14,943 nucleotides of DNA from Flavobacteriales bacterium UBA5871 (GCA_002432085.1 DJFN01000124.1:10576-25518), one strand, 5' to 3'. Positions 5,910 to 13,477 are shown, counted from the first letter of the stretch. The notes: generated by a model from the letters alone, not told the origin. A program made the numbers and translations.

Positions 5910-8007
5910 GAATGAAATCCTGCTCACGCCGATCGAATTCCTGAAAGGAGTAGGCCCGCAACGCGCACAATTGCTGCGATCGGAGCTGGGTATAGTGACT
6001 TTCGGCGATTTGCTGCTGCATTTCCCGTTTCGGTATGTCGACCGCTCTTCATACCAGCAGGTGCGTGACCTGGCTGGCTCCGACGGACTCATTCAATTGA
6101 AAGGAAAAATCACCGCTGTTCGTGAAGCCGGTTCCGGTAAATCACGACGGTTAACAGCCAAATTCACGGATGGAACCGGAATCGTCGAGCTGACCTGGTT
6201 CCAGGGAATCAAATGGATTTTACCGACGCTGAAGATCGGCGTTGAAATGCAGGTCTTCGGAAAACCGAAGTTCTACGCCAACAGCTGGAGCATTCCACAT
6301 CCGGAAGTTGTCGAAATGAGCAAAGCCGAGCAGGTTTCGGGCTGGCAACCGGTCTATTCATCTACAGAGAGACTCACCGCCGCCGGCTTGCATTCACGTG
6401 GCTTACAAAAGCTCATCGTGACCTTGTTGTCACAGATAAAGCCCGATCAATTGCCCGATGCGCTGCCCGAATCACTGAAAAAAGAATTGGCTCTGCCGGA
6501 TTTTGCCCAAGCCATCATTACGATCCATCAGCCGTCCGATACCACCAAAGCTCAGCAGGCACGCGTACGCTTTAAGATCGAAGAGCTGTTGCACCTGCAG
6601 CTCGAATTGCTGTTGCGGAAGCACATCGCTATGCAGAAAACGGCCGGACACGTCATCACGGAAGTCGGCGAGCCGTTTCACCGTTTCTACGAACACCATT
6701 TGCCGTTTCCGCTTACGGAAGCACAGAAGCGCGTTCTGAAGGAAATTCGCAAAGATCTCGCTGCCGGAACGCAAATGAACCGTCTGTTACAAGGCGATGT
6801 TGGCAGCGGGAAAACCGTTGTCGCTTTGCTCACCATGCTTATGGGAATCGGAAGTGGGTTCCAGGGAGCGCTCATGGCTCCTACGGAAATCCTCGCCAAT
6901 CAGCACTTTATCGGCTTGAGCGAATTATTGGAAGGAACAGGCATTCGTGTTGCTTTGCTGACCGGTTCAACCAAACAGGCGGCTCGAAGACAGCTGCACG
7001 AAGACTTGCGCTCGGGCGAAATCCATATCTTGGTCGGAACACATGCTTTGCTGGAAGATATCGTGCAGTTTCAAAACCTCGGCATTGTTGTCATTGATGA
7101 GCAGCACCGTTTTGGCGTGGCTCAGCGTGCCCGTATGTGGAAGAAGAACACGATTCCGCCACACGTTCTGGTAATGACTGCCACACCGATTCCACGAACG
7201 CTCGCTATGACCTTTTACGGCGATCTCGATGTTTCCGTGATCGATGAGCTGCCACCCGGACGGAAGCCTATCACCACGCGTCACCGTTTTGAAAAAGACC
7301 GTTTGGTGGTCTTCGGATTCTTACGTGACGAAATTTCCAAAGGACGACAGGTCTATATCGTTTATCCGCTCATCAGCGAATCCGAAAAGCTCGACTACGC
7401 CAACCTGATGGATGGCTACGAATCCATTTGCCGCGCTTTTCCGCTGCCGGAATACAAAGTGAGCATCGTGCACGGCAAAATGAAGCCCGAGGCCAAAGAT
7501 TACGAAATGCAGCTGTTCGTGGAAGGCAAAACGCAGATCATGGTCGCTACAACGGTGATCGAGGTCGGCGTGAACGTTCCCAACGCTTCCGTCATGGTGA
7601 TCGAAAGCGCCGAACGGTTCGGACTGTCACAGCTTCACCAGCTGCGCGGCAGGGTAGGGCGCGGCGCCGAGCAATCCTACTGCATTCTGCTATCGGCGGA
7701 TAAATTGTCGCAGGACACCCGCAAGCGTTTATCGACGATGGTGCGCACCAACGACGGCTTTGAAATTTCGGAAGTCGATCTTGAGCTGCGTGGTCCGGGT
7801 GATCTCATGGGAACACAACAAAGCGGTGTTTTGGACCTTCGGATCGCCGACCTGGTAAAAGATGGTCCGCTGGTAGCACTGGCGCGCGATAAAGCCCGGG
7901 AAATACTGACTTCCGACCCGCGACTCGAACGTTCTGAACATGCCTTGTTGAAAAAAGAGGCAATCCGACGGTTAAAGGATAAGCCTAATTGGGCGGAAAT
8001 TTCGTAA
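5908..8007 (+). CDS. recG: ATP-dependent DNA helicase RecG
   Basis: RecG is a double-strand DNA translocase that remodels stalled forks and branched recombination intermediates. The product is 699 aa, the usual length. The N-terminal part (about 1-260) holds the wedge/OB domain; FLKGVGPQRAQLLRSELGI near residue 12 is the typical RecG start. Helicase motifs follow: Walker A GDVGSGKT at 296-303, motif II DEQH at 397-400 within VVIDEQHRFGV, motif III TATPIPRTLAMT, and motif VI QLRGRVGRG. The C-terminal RecG signature DLELRGPGDLMGTQQSG is present. The ATG at 5908 gives the standard N-terminus. No Shine-Dalgarno is seen; the upstream 100 bases contain no G. A small secreted protein follows 8 nt after the stop. 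Confidence 0.96.
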   Translation: MNEILLTPIEFLKGVGPQRAQLLRSELGIVTFGDLLLHFPFRYVDRSSYQQVRDLAGSDGLIQLKGKITAVREAGSGKSRRLTAKFTDGTGIVELTWFQGIKWILPTLKIGVEMQVFGKPKFYANSWSIPHPEVVEMSKAEQVSGWQPVYSSTERLTAAGLHSRGLQKLIVTLLSQIKPDQLPDALPESLKKELALPDFAQAIITIHQPSDTTKAQQARVRFKIEELLHLQLELLLRKHIAMQKTAGHVITEVGEPFHRFYEHHLPFPLTEAQKRVLKEIRKDLAAGTQMNRLLQGDVGSGKTVVALLTMLMGIGSGFQGALMAPTEILANQHFIGLSELLEGTGIRVALLTGSTKQAARRQLHEDLRSGEIHILVGTHALLEDIVQFQNLGIVVIDEQHRFGVAQRARMWKKNTIPPHVLVMTATPIPRTLAMTFYGDLDVSVIDELPPGRKPITTRHRFEKDRLVVFGFLRDEISKGRQVYIVYPLISESEKLDYANLMDGYESICRAFPLPEYKVSIVHGKMKPEAKDYEMQLFVEGKTQIMVATTVIEVGVNVPNASVMVIESAERFGLSQLHQLRGRVGRGAEQSYCILLSADKLSQDTRKRLSTMVRTNDGFEISEVDLELRGPGDLMGTQQSGVLDLRIADLVKDGPLVALARDKAREILTSDPRLERSEHALLKKEAIRRLKDKPNWAEIS

Positions 8008-8015
8008 CATTAAAC

Positions 8016-8354
8016 ATGAAAAAATGCATTGCATGTCTGGCGTTGCTGCTGTGGTCTTGGGGAGCAAATGCCCAGGTCGAAAGTGGGACGGTTGTTGAGT
8101 CGGGACGAAAATTAACGGTGCCGGCCGTGTTTACCATCGACGCAGCGACAGAAGGAACGGTGATCGTAGAATTGGCCGTGAACCGTGAGGGGAATGTAAC
8201 ATCCAGCAAAGTGATCCGCGAAGGAACGACCGTCGTATCGACGCCGCAGATCATGAAAGCCCAAAACATCAGCAAGAAGCTCAAATTCACGCCCGGAACG
8301 CATTTCGCGGAGTTCGAGCATGTGCGCGTACGTTATACCTACGTGAAAAAGTAA
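8016..8354 (+). CDS. Small secreted protein with TonB C-terminal-like fold
   Basis: The product is 112 aa from the ATG at 8016. An in-frame start at 7989 would overlap recG and put nine residues before the signal peptide, so I prefer 8016. The signal peptide is MKKCIACLALLLWSWGANAQ, with cleavage expected after ANAQ. The mature part carries the pattern of a TonB C-terminal domain: GTVIVELAVNREGNVTSSKVIREG, then a helix-like stretch, then KLKFTPG. There is no membrane anchor or proline-rich linker, so it cannot act as an ordinary TonB energy transducer. Such single-domain periplasmic proteins are frequent in Bacteroidota and their role is not known to me. It follows recG by 8 nt and is probably on the same mRNA, though no functional link is obvious. 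Confidence 0.75.
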   Translation: MKKCIACLALLLWSWGANAQVESGTVVESGRKLTVPAVFTIDAATEGTVIVELAVNREGNVTSSKVIREGTTVVSTPQIMKAQNISKKLKFTPGTHFAEFEHVRVRYTYVKK

Positions 8355-8405
8355 GATTTACGTGCCGGAGCTCTCTGAGAATGGGCGATTCGCAATAGTT
8401 CGATC

Positions 8406-8417
8406 CTGAAATTTCAG
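8406..8417. repeat. 12-bp palindrome between convergent genes
   Basis: CTGAAATTTCAG is a perfect palindrome lying directly after the stop of the minus-strand lipoprotein gene and 51 bp after the plus-strand gene. It may help end transcription, but no T-run follows in either direction. The gap otherwise shows nothing. Confidence 0.4.
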
Positions 8418-8418
8418 A

Positions 8419-9036
8419 TCAGTCGGTCTGTTCCTTCTGTACATCGTGCAGCACCCTCGATCGCGTTTCATCCGGGAAGAAATCATAACGGATCGAACAT
8501 TTATTCACGAGCACCGCGCCGTTGTCCAGTAACGCTTTCGATTTCCCGTTCACGATCAGCGATTTTCCGTCTTTGGCGTAAGTCAGCTTGTCGTTACAGA
8601 TATGCTTGTTACCATGTCGCGCCGTTCCGATCATCGTACAACCGAACAATTCCCGGCTGCTTTTATTCAGCGTAAAATGGTACAGCGAAACATAGCCACC
8701 CTGGTCGCGCCGTGCTACGGAAAACAGGAACAACAGGTCCAGCTCGGTGAAATCTACCCAATGATAAACCGAAAGCGTGTCGAAAGGAAGTGTATCGTTG
8801 TTGCGAACAGATCGCTGTAAAAGCGCCGCGATTTCCTGATGAAGAGCCGGCGGATGCTTATCCCATTCGGTCTTTTTCATGTTGACGAAATGTTCACGCG
8901 GCAATGCGCGCGCCTTGATAAAATCGATGAGTGTATCCTGCTTATTGACACGAACCGTAACTCTTTCTTCAGGAGAAGAAGTACAGGAAAGCAGGAAAAA
9001 CAGTCCCGGAAAAGCAAGAAAGGAAATTCGAATCAC
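8419..9036 (-). CDS. Lipoprotein of unknown function
   Basis: The product is 205 aa from a GTG start (9034-9036). The N-terminus ISFLAFPGLFFLLSC is a lipoprotein signal with lipobox LLSC and the lipidated cysteine at residue 18, followed by Ser/Thr-rich residues and the charged PEERVTVRVNK. So it is probably anchored to a membrane facing the periplasm or the surface. The rest is a mixed alpha/beta sequence with three later cysteines (FGCTMIG, HICND, NKCSIR). I recognise no domain. The gene lies 60 bp downstream of the T9SS cargo gene on the same strand and may be co-transcribed. A small inverted repeat (9063-9068 with 9083-9088) sits between them. The GTG is preferred because no ATG lies between it and the hydrophobic stretch. 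Confidence 0.72.
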   Translation of the reverse strand: MIRISFLAFPGLFFLLSCTSSPEERVTVRVNKQDTLIDFIKARALPREHFVNMKKTEWDKHPPALHQEIAALLQRSVRNNDTLPFDTLSVYHWVDFTELDLLFLFSVARRDQGGYVSLYHFTLNKSSRELFGCTMIGTARHGNKHICNDKLTYAKDGKSLIVNGKSKALLDNGAVLVNKCSIRYDFFPDETRSRVLHDVQKEQTD

Positions 9037-9096
9037 TTCTTCGTTTTCAGTAAGATACGAAGAGCGGATTCCACGGAAAAGTTCCGCTAACGTTCT

Positions 9097-9936
9097 TTAA
9101 CGGATCAGCGTTACAAAGCCGGTTTTCTGTTGGTGATTCGACTTCACCACATAAAAATACACGCCGTTTTCCAGCTGATTTCCATCCTGGTCCGATCCCG
9201 AAAATGGCTTTGTGGTATTGGAAAAGGAATAGACCAGCTCACCCCAGCGGTTCATAAGCTGCACTTCGTAATCATAGCATTCGCCATAGCCGGAAGGAAA
9301 CAGAAACTCGTCATTGACAAGATCGCCGTTCGCTGTTAGGACGTTGGGAAGTACAACGGCATCAAGGTCCACGAAAGGCGCGCAAGGTGAAGGAATGACT
9401 GTGTTAAAGCTGGTGCAGAGCGCGACGAGCGATCCGGCCGAGCCACCGTTGCCCGTAATCGTTAAGGATGTAAAAGGCACTGAACCGGCTATCCGGAACA
9501 AACCGCCGCCACCGCCTGATTCTGTAGTTGCATCGACTCCGCTGAGGATGACATTCCCGCTGACAGTTGAGAAACAGCTCGATAAATCAGTGATTGAAAC
9601 CGTTCCAGTGTTGATCGTACAGATAAAATTCTCGTTGAGGTTTTGTCCGGCCGCTGCGATAACAAGTGTCACATCACTTACCTGCTGACTGAAGTGAAAG
9701 GTATAGGCAAACGACCCCATTTGCCCCAGCCAGATGCCGTTGGACGGAGTTGTATAGCTGGAACAACTGGTATATTCATCGGGAAAAACATGCACACTGC
9801 CTGAAAAAGTGGCTGTTACATCGATGCCGTTGATCGTCGCAGGTGGAACGAACGTAGCCATGCAGGTTTGAGCCTTAGCGGTAAAGGAAATGACCAGGTA
9901 ACTGGTTGCAAGAAGCAATTTTTGGAGTTGGCCCAA
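9097..9936 (-). CDS. Secreted protein with T9SS type B (CHU_C-like) C-terminal sorting domain
   Basis: The product is 279 aa. A signal peptide (LLLATSYLVISFTAKAQ) ends near residue 23. The middle (about 24-190) is rich in Ser, Thr and Gly with beta-strand patterns, several cysteines and a GGGGG run; no enzyme domain is seen. The last 85 or so residues match the gliding-motility-associated, type B sorting domain: LPNVLTANGDLVNDEF, LMNRWGELVYSF, FSGSDQDGNQLENGVYFYVV, and the end KTGFVTLIR. Type B cargo is exported by the type IX system and attached to or released from the cell surface. The start is unusual. The frame has a TGA two codons before the TTG at 9934-9936, and the first in-frame ATG lies after the signal peptide, so TTG (here or at codon 7) must be used unless the sequence carries an error. 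The domain is sure; the exact start is not. Confidence 0.87.
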   Translation of the reverse strand: MGQLQKLLLATSYLVISFTAKAQTCMATFVPPATINGIDVTATFSGSVHVFPDEYTSCSSYTTPSNGIWLGQMGSFAYTFHFSQQVSDVTLVIAAAGQNLNENFICTINTGTVSITDLSSCFSTVSGNVILSGVDATTESGGGGGLFRIAGSVPFTSLTITGNGGSAGSLVALCTSFNTVIPSPCAPFVDLDAVVLPNVLTANGDLVNDEFLFPSGYGECYDYEVQLMNRWGELVYSFSNTTKPFSGSDQDGNQLENGVYFYVVKSNHQQKTGFVTLIR

Positions 9937-10028
9937 TGTCGTTCAGAAAAGGTTAATAATGTCGATCAGGAATCAAAGGATTCTAATGATAGACGTAATA
10001 ACCGGACGATGGTTGTAAACCTGGACTG

Positions 10029-11021
10029 TCAGGCAAAAAGAAATTCCGAAGAATTTTCCTCCACATACGCCAGTATGTCGAAGATCTCGTTGCGGTCGAA
10101 GCTGGTGACGAGCTTGGTGCGGTAATCTTTGAAATGTGCAATTCCCTTGAAGTAATTGGTGTAATGGCGCTTCATTTCGGCAATTCCGAGACGTTCACCT
10201 TTCCATTGAATACTCATTTCGAGGTGCTTGCGTGCTGCGTCAACGCGTGCTTTCACGTCCGGTGCAGGCAACTGTTCACCTGTTTCGAAGAAATGCTTCA
10301 CTTCATTGAAGATCCACGGATAGCCGATTGCCGCACGACCGATCATGATCCCGTCTACGCCGTAACGATTGCGGTATTCGAGCGCTTTTTCAGGTGAATC
10401 GATGTCGCCGTTCCCGAAGATCGGAATGTGAATGCGCGGATTGTTCTTCACTTCGGCGATGTAATTCCAGTCGGCTTCGCCCTTGTACATCTGCGCACGC
10501 GTTCTGCCGTGAATGGTGAGGGCCGCCACGCCGATATCCTGCAAACGCTCCGCAACTTCCATTACGTTGATCGACGAATGGTCCCAGCCGAGACGCGTTT
10601 TTACCGTTACCGGAAGGTTCGTGCTTTTTATACAAGCTTTCGTCAGGCGCACCATCAGGTCGATGTCTTTCAAAACACCTGCTCCAGCGCCTTTGCAGAC
10701 CACTTTTTTCACCGGACAACCGAAGTTGATGTCCAGCAGATCCGGATTCGTAGCATCGACGATCTTGGCGGAAATGGCCATCGCTTCTTCGTCACCACCG
10801 AAGATCTGAATACCGATCGGACGCTCGTAATCGAAAATATCGAGCTTCTTGCGGCTCTTGATGGCGTCGCGGATCAATCCTTCCGAAGAGATGAATTCCG
10901 TGTACATCAGATCGGCGCCGTTTTCCTTGCAAAGCGCGCGAAAAGGCGGATCGCTCACGTCCTCCATCGGGGCGAGCAGCAACGGGAATTCTCCCAATTC
11001 AATGTCACGGATTTTTACCAC
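10029..11021 (-). CDS. dusB: tRNA-dihydrouridine synthase DusB
   Basis: This is an FMN-dependent reductase that converts uridine to dihydrouridine in the D-loop of tRNA, 330 aa. Motifs: LLLAPMEDVSDPPFR at 14-28 (FMN barrel start), INFGCPVKKV with catalytic C102, VKTRLGW with K141, and HGRTRAQMYKGEADW with H171. GNGDIDSPEKA and DGIMIGRAAIGYPWIF are the C-terminal phosphate-binding and helical-domain boundary motifs. The sequence reads as the Bacteroidota DusB form. The start is GTG at 11019-11021: the N-terminus MVKIRDIELGEF fits the family, and there is no ATG nearby. A perfect -7 box ends only 4 nt before this GTG, so the mRNA is expected to be leaderless. It lies 92 bp upstream of the T9SS cargo gene on the same strand. 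Confidence 0.95.
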   Translation of the reverse strand: MVKIRDIELGEFPLLLAPMEDVSDPPFRALCKENGADLMYTEFISSEGLIRDAIKSRKKLDIFDYERPIGIQIFGGDEEAMAISAKIVDATNPDLLDINFGCPVKKVVCKGAGAGVLKDIDLMVRLTKACIKSTNLPVTVKTRLGWDHSSINVMEVAERLQDIGVAALTIHGRTRAQMYKGEADWNYIAEVKNNPRIHIPIFGNGDIDSPEKALEYRNRYGVDGIMIGRAAIGYPWIFNEVKHFFETGEQLPAPDVKARVDAARKHLEMSIQWKGERLGIAEMKRHYTNYFKGIAHFKDYRTKLVTSFDRNEIFDILAYVEENSSEFLFA

Positions 11022-11025
11022 GGTG

Positions 11026-11033
11026 CAAAGATA
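11026..11033 (-). promoter_or_regulatory. -7 box of dusB
   Basis: On the minus strand TATCTTTG is a perfect TAnnTTTG box, followed by CACC and then the GTG start. A transcript would start at or next to the start codon. No clear TTG was found at -33. Confidence 0.65.
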
Positions 11034-11112
11034 CGGTATTTCTAAGGATTAGCGTTTACGGGCTTTCGGGGTGTTCAAATTGCGATTGCGGTGTGGGTGC
11101 TTTTACCACAAA

Positions 11113-11135
11113 CCTGCCTGTCGGCAGACAGGAGG
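11113..11135. repeat. Short hairpin in the dusB/kinase intergenic region
   Basis: CCTGTC (11117-11122), loop GGCA, GACAGG (11127-11132), extended by a further weak CC/GG pairing after one mismatch. An alternative fold pairs CTGCC with GGCAG. The 316-bp stretch 11022-11337 has no gene; it holds the dusB -7 box, this hairpin, the hairpin at 11155-11200 and an AT-rich palindrome cluster. I see nothing else in it. Confidence 0.5.
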
Positions 11136-11154
11136 CACAAAGAAATGTTACGCA

Positions 11155-11200
11155 CTTTGTGTAGTTCGAAGCGCTTCGCAAGCGGAAGGCTACACAAAAG
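11155..11200. repeat. Two-part hairpin in the dusB/kinase intergenic region
   Basis: The outer arms CTTTGTGTAG (11155-11164) and CTACACAAAAG (11190-11200) pair over 10 bp with one bulged base. Inside is a 5-bp hairpin, CGCTT, CGC loop, AAGCG (11172-11184), and an overlapping 10-bp palindrome GAAGCGCTTC. It resembles a REP-like intergenic element. The hairpin at 13326-13364 has a similar layout. Confidence 0.55.
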
Positions 11201-11290
11201 TTTTGTTCTGAAAACAATTCGTTTTTAGTATCTGAAGCTTTAATAGATCAAGCGCTAGACGCAAATCCCGAATTTCCCCTGGTGATCTGC

Positions 11291-11343
11291 CTTTTTTGAT
11301 GAAAAAAGCAATATTGCAAAAATGCATTAATGTAATATTACAT
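11291..11343. repeat. AT-rich palindrome cluster at the end of the kinase gene
   Basis: Four inverted repeats stand side by side: CTTTTTT-GATG-AAAAAAG (11291-11308), GCAATATTGC (11308-11317), ATGCAT (11322-11327), and ATGTAATATTACAT (11330-11343), which includes the kinase stop codon. On the minus strand the second is followed by six T, so it may work as a weak terminator for the two-component operon. Confidence 0.45.
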
Positions 11344-12615
11344 GTGAGCTGGGAACGTGATTTCTATGCGATGCTTTCCGTTAAACTCGTAAGCCACCTG
11401 AATTCCGGCCGCTTCACAGATAGATCGCACAATCGCCAATCCCAATCCCGTAGAGCGACTTCCGCTATCTCCCTTGTAAAAGCGACTGAAGATCTTCTCG
11501 CCGTCAAGTGCTTCCGGTTGACCTGTGTTTTCAACGATAATCCTGTTCGTTTCAATCGTTACGTTCAGCTCGCCGCCGATTACATTGTGCGTAATGGCGT
11601 TTTTCAACAGGTTGGTGAGCAGGATGGAAGCCAGATCGTGGTGAAACTGGCGCGTGAGTGTGGCATTTTCATGGAACAGAACGTGGATGTTCTTATGCTC
11701 GGTCAAAGCGGCGAAATCTTCCAGCAATTCGCGACAAAGCTCATTAAAATTAACTGCTGAAGCTTCACTGAACTGCCGGTTTTCGATTTTCGAGAGCAGC
11801 AAAAGCGATTTATTCAGTCGCGTGAGTCGTTCCAGCGCTCGCACAACCTGGTACAATTCTTCCATTTGCTCTTCGGTGAGCGTGTGTTTGTCGGCGAAAA
11901 GCTGGAGCTTGTTCAACGCAATCGCGAGCGGTGTCTGCCATTCATGCGAAGCATTTTCAATCAGCTGTTTCTGGCTGTTGAATGCCTTGGTGTTGCTTTC
12001 CAGAACTTCCTGCACGGCTTCGTTCAGCATGCGGAACTCGGTGATCGAAGTAGCTTCCGGCTCGATACGCTCATTGCTTCCCAGGCGAAAAGCGCGCAAA
12101 CGGTCGAGCAGTGTATAGAACGGTTTCCAGATGCGGCGCAGCAAAAAGGCATTGATGAGCAGGATACTGACCGTAAAGATCAGATAGAGCCAAAGCAGTG
12201 AATAGAACAGGTCTTCGATCAGATCGTCTTCTTCCACCATCGAGGAAATGATTTTCATCTGGTAATAATGGCCGTCTTTTGCCCAGAATGTGGTCGTAAG
12301 CATGCGCACCGGCTCGAGATCTTCTTCCTCTTCCATGTACATCAGCGTGTCGACGTACGTATCGACGTGCTTCAGCGCAGCCGTTTTTCCGATGCGTTTA
12401 ATGGCGTAATTGCCTTCGTCAAAGGTGCGTTGCTGTAGCACCAGGCTGTCTTTTTCGGCTTCACGAATAACGAGGAGCTTGGAATTCGCCAGGCCGTCGT
12501 CGATGCTGTCGTGGACCTCATCGAGCATATTGACGTAGAAAATAACGGCCCAAACCGTAAGCGCGAGCAGCAAAGCGCCCGACAGGTACAAGGATGTGCG
12601 CGTCAGTAATTTCAT
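11338..12615 (-). CDS. Membrane sensor histidine kinase
   Basis: The product is 425 aa. TM1 lies at about 9-29 and TM2 at about 137-159, with a periplasmic sensor region (30-136) between them that has two acidic clusters (MEEEEDLEP near 94-102, MVEEDDLIEDL near 126-136). A HAMP-like linker follows. The dimerisation/phosphoacceptor site is ENASHEWQTPLA with the phosphorylated H224. The ATP-binding part shows the N box (LLTNLLKNAITHN), a G1-like VENTGQP and G2 STGLGLAIVRSICEA. The Trp in SHEWQTPL is unusual: most kinases have Leu there. The ATG at 12613-12615 overlaps the stop of the regulator gene as ATGA, so the two are translationally coupled partners. The signal is unknown. The acidic clusters could bind cations, which is inference only. 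Confidence 0.93.
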   Translation of the reverse strand: MKLLTRTSLYLSGALLLALTVWAVIFYVNMLDEVHDSIDDGLANSKLLVIREAEKDSLVLQQRTFDEGNYAIKRIGKTAALKHVDTYVDTLMYMEEEEDLEPVRMLTTTFWAKDGHYYQMKIISSMVEEDDLIEDLFYSLLWLYLIFTVSILLINAFLLRRIWKPFYTLLDRLRAFRLGSNERIEPEATSITEFRMLNEAVQEVLESNTKAFNSQKQLIENASHEWQTPLAIALNKLQLFADKHTLTEEQMEELYQVVRALERLTRLNKSLLLLSKIENRQFSEASAVNFNELCRELLEDFAALTEHKNIHVLFHENATLTRQFHHDLASILLTNLLKNAITHNVIGGELNVTIETNRIIVENTGQPEALDGEKIFSRFYKGDSGSRSTGLGLAIVRSICEAAGIQVAYEFNGKHRIEITFPAHM

Positions 12616-13289
12616 TCTTCCGTGAGCTTATAGCCGATTCCGTAAACCGCACGGATCTCGATTCCGGCATTGGCGTCTTTGAGCTTTTTACGCAGGTTCT
12701 TCATCTGCGAATAAATGAACTCGAAGTTGTCGGCTTCGTCGATGTGATCGCCCCAGACGTGCTCGGCGAGCGCGGTTTTATCCACCAGCCGGCCTTTGTT
12801 TGCCACGAAATAGGAGAGGATCTCGTACTCTTTCCGGTTGAGTGGAAGCGGATTTCCGGAAGCGATCACTTCGCGGTCTTCGGGGTGCAGAACAAGGTTT
12901 CCAATCGAAATCGTTGCCTTTCCGTTGAATTGCTTGCGTCGGACGATCGATTTCGTTCGCGCAATGAGCTCGGAAATGTGGAATGGCTTCGTTAAGTAGT
13001 CGTCGGCGCCGAGATTTAAACCTGTAAGCCTGTCGTCGAGCGCATCACGGGCCGAAATAATCAGCACGCCATCGGTTTCGCCCTGTCGCTTCAGCTCTTC
13101 GAGTAATTCCAGGCCGCTGCCGCCGGGCAGATTGATGTCCAGTAAAATGCAGTCGTAGCGGTAAATCAGCATCTTATCGAGTGCTGAATCGAAATCGCCG
13201 GCCATCTCGACAACGGCGTCTTCTTTCAGCAATGCATCGTGGATGATCTCACGCAATTCGGGCTCGTCTTCAACAACCAGGATCTTCAT
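12612..13289 (-). CDS. OmpR-family response regulator
   Basis: The product is 225 aa. The receiver domain (1-115) has the acidic pocket E7/D8, the phosphoacceptor D51 in LLDINLPGGSG, and K101 in DDYLTKPF. The DNA-binding winged helix (about 125-225) includes LPLNRKEYEILSYF, RLVDKTALAEHVWG, the recognition-helix part FIYSQMKNLRKKL, and the closing AVYGIGYKL. It is the first gene of the operon with the histidine kinase. The ATG at 13287-13289 gives the standard MKILVVEDE start. A GAAGTTTG box (minus strand, plus coordinates 13294-13301), one mismatch from TAnnTTTG, ends 4 nt before the ATG. A terminator-like hairpin lies just upstream. The divergent LTA-synthase-like gene is a plausible target, by position only. 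Confidence 0.95.
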   Translation of the reverse strand: MKILVVEDEPELREIIHDALLKEDAVVEMAGDFDSALDKMLIYRYDCILLDINLPGGSGLELLEELKRQGETDGVLIISARDALDDRLTGLNLGADDYLTKPFHISELIARTKSIVRRKQFNGKATISIGNLVLHPEDREVIASGNPLPLNRKEYEILSYFVANKGRLVDKTALAEHVWGDHIDEADNFEFIYSQMKNLRKKLKDANAGIEIRAVYGIGYKLTEE

Positions 13290-13315
13290 GTGGCAAACTT
13301 CGTTCTAAAATCGGG

Positions 13316-13364
13316 AAAAAAACTGGATCACGAAGCAGACCGCTCAGGCGGACGCTTCGTGATC
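13316..13364 (-). terminator. Terminator-like hairpin upstream of the response regulator
   Basis: The arms GATCACGAAGC (13326-13336) and GCTTCGTGATC (13354-13364) pair perfectly over 11 bp. Inside them CCGC-TCAG-GCGG forms a second short stem. On the minus strand the hairpin is followed by CAG and seven T, as in an intrinsic terminator. It lies in the regulator's upstream region, 37 bp before the start codon. It could shield the operon from antisense transcription out of the divergent gene, or attenuate a transcript starting further upstream. Confidence 0.6.
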
Positions 13365-13385
13365 TGTCAAAAACTTAAATAACCA

Positions 13386-13445
13386 GAGACCGGCCGACCG
13401 GAGACCGGAAGACTAGTCCAACGTCCTGAAATCTTAATGTCCTGA
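13386..13445. repeat. Short direct repeats in the divergent promoter region
   Basis: There are three GACCGG copies (within 13386-13408; spacing 8 and 7 bp), then GTCCTGA twice, 16 bp apart (13423-13429, 13439-13445). They lie between the divergent regulator and LTA-synthase-like genes. They could be regulator binding sites or ordinary low-complexity intergenic drift. Confidence 0.4.
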
Positions 13446-13460
13446 CGTCTAAAAAAGGTG

Positions 13461-13468
13461 TACCTTTG
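13461..13468 (+). promoter_or_regulatory. -7 box of the LTA-synthase-like gene
   Basis: TACCTTTG is a perfect TAnnTTTG match and ends 9 nt before the ATG at 13478, leaving an expected leader of about 3-6 nt. A TTG at the usual -33 spacing was not found. Confidence 0.6.
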
Positions 13469-13477
13469 CAAAGTCGT

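Noticed and set aside
7989..8015. Earlier start for the TonB-C-like gene
   Set aside because: It would overlap recG and put nine polar residues before a complete signal peptide that starts at its own Met.
10428..11045. 205-codon plus-strand open frame across dusB
   Set aside because: DusB on the other strand has all its catalytic motifs; the antisense product has no recognisable domain and runs through the dusB promoter.
11296..11760. Plus-strand open frame of 154 codons at the kinase end
   Set aside because: It overlaps the ATP-binding domain of the kinase on the other strand, and the product resembles nothing.
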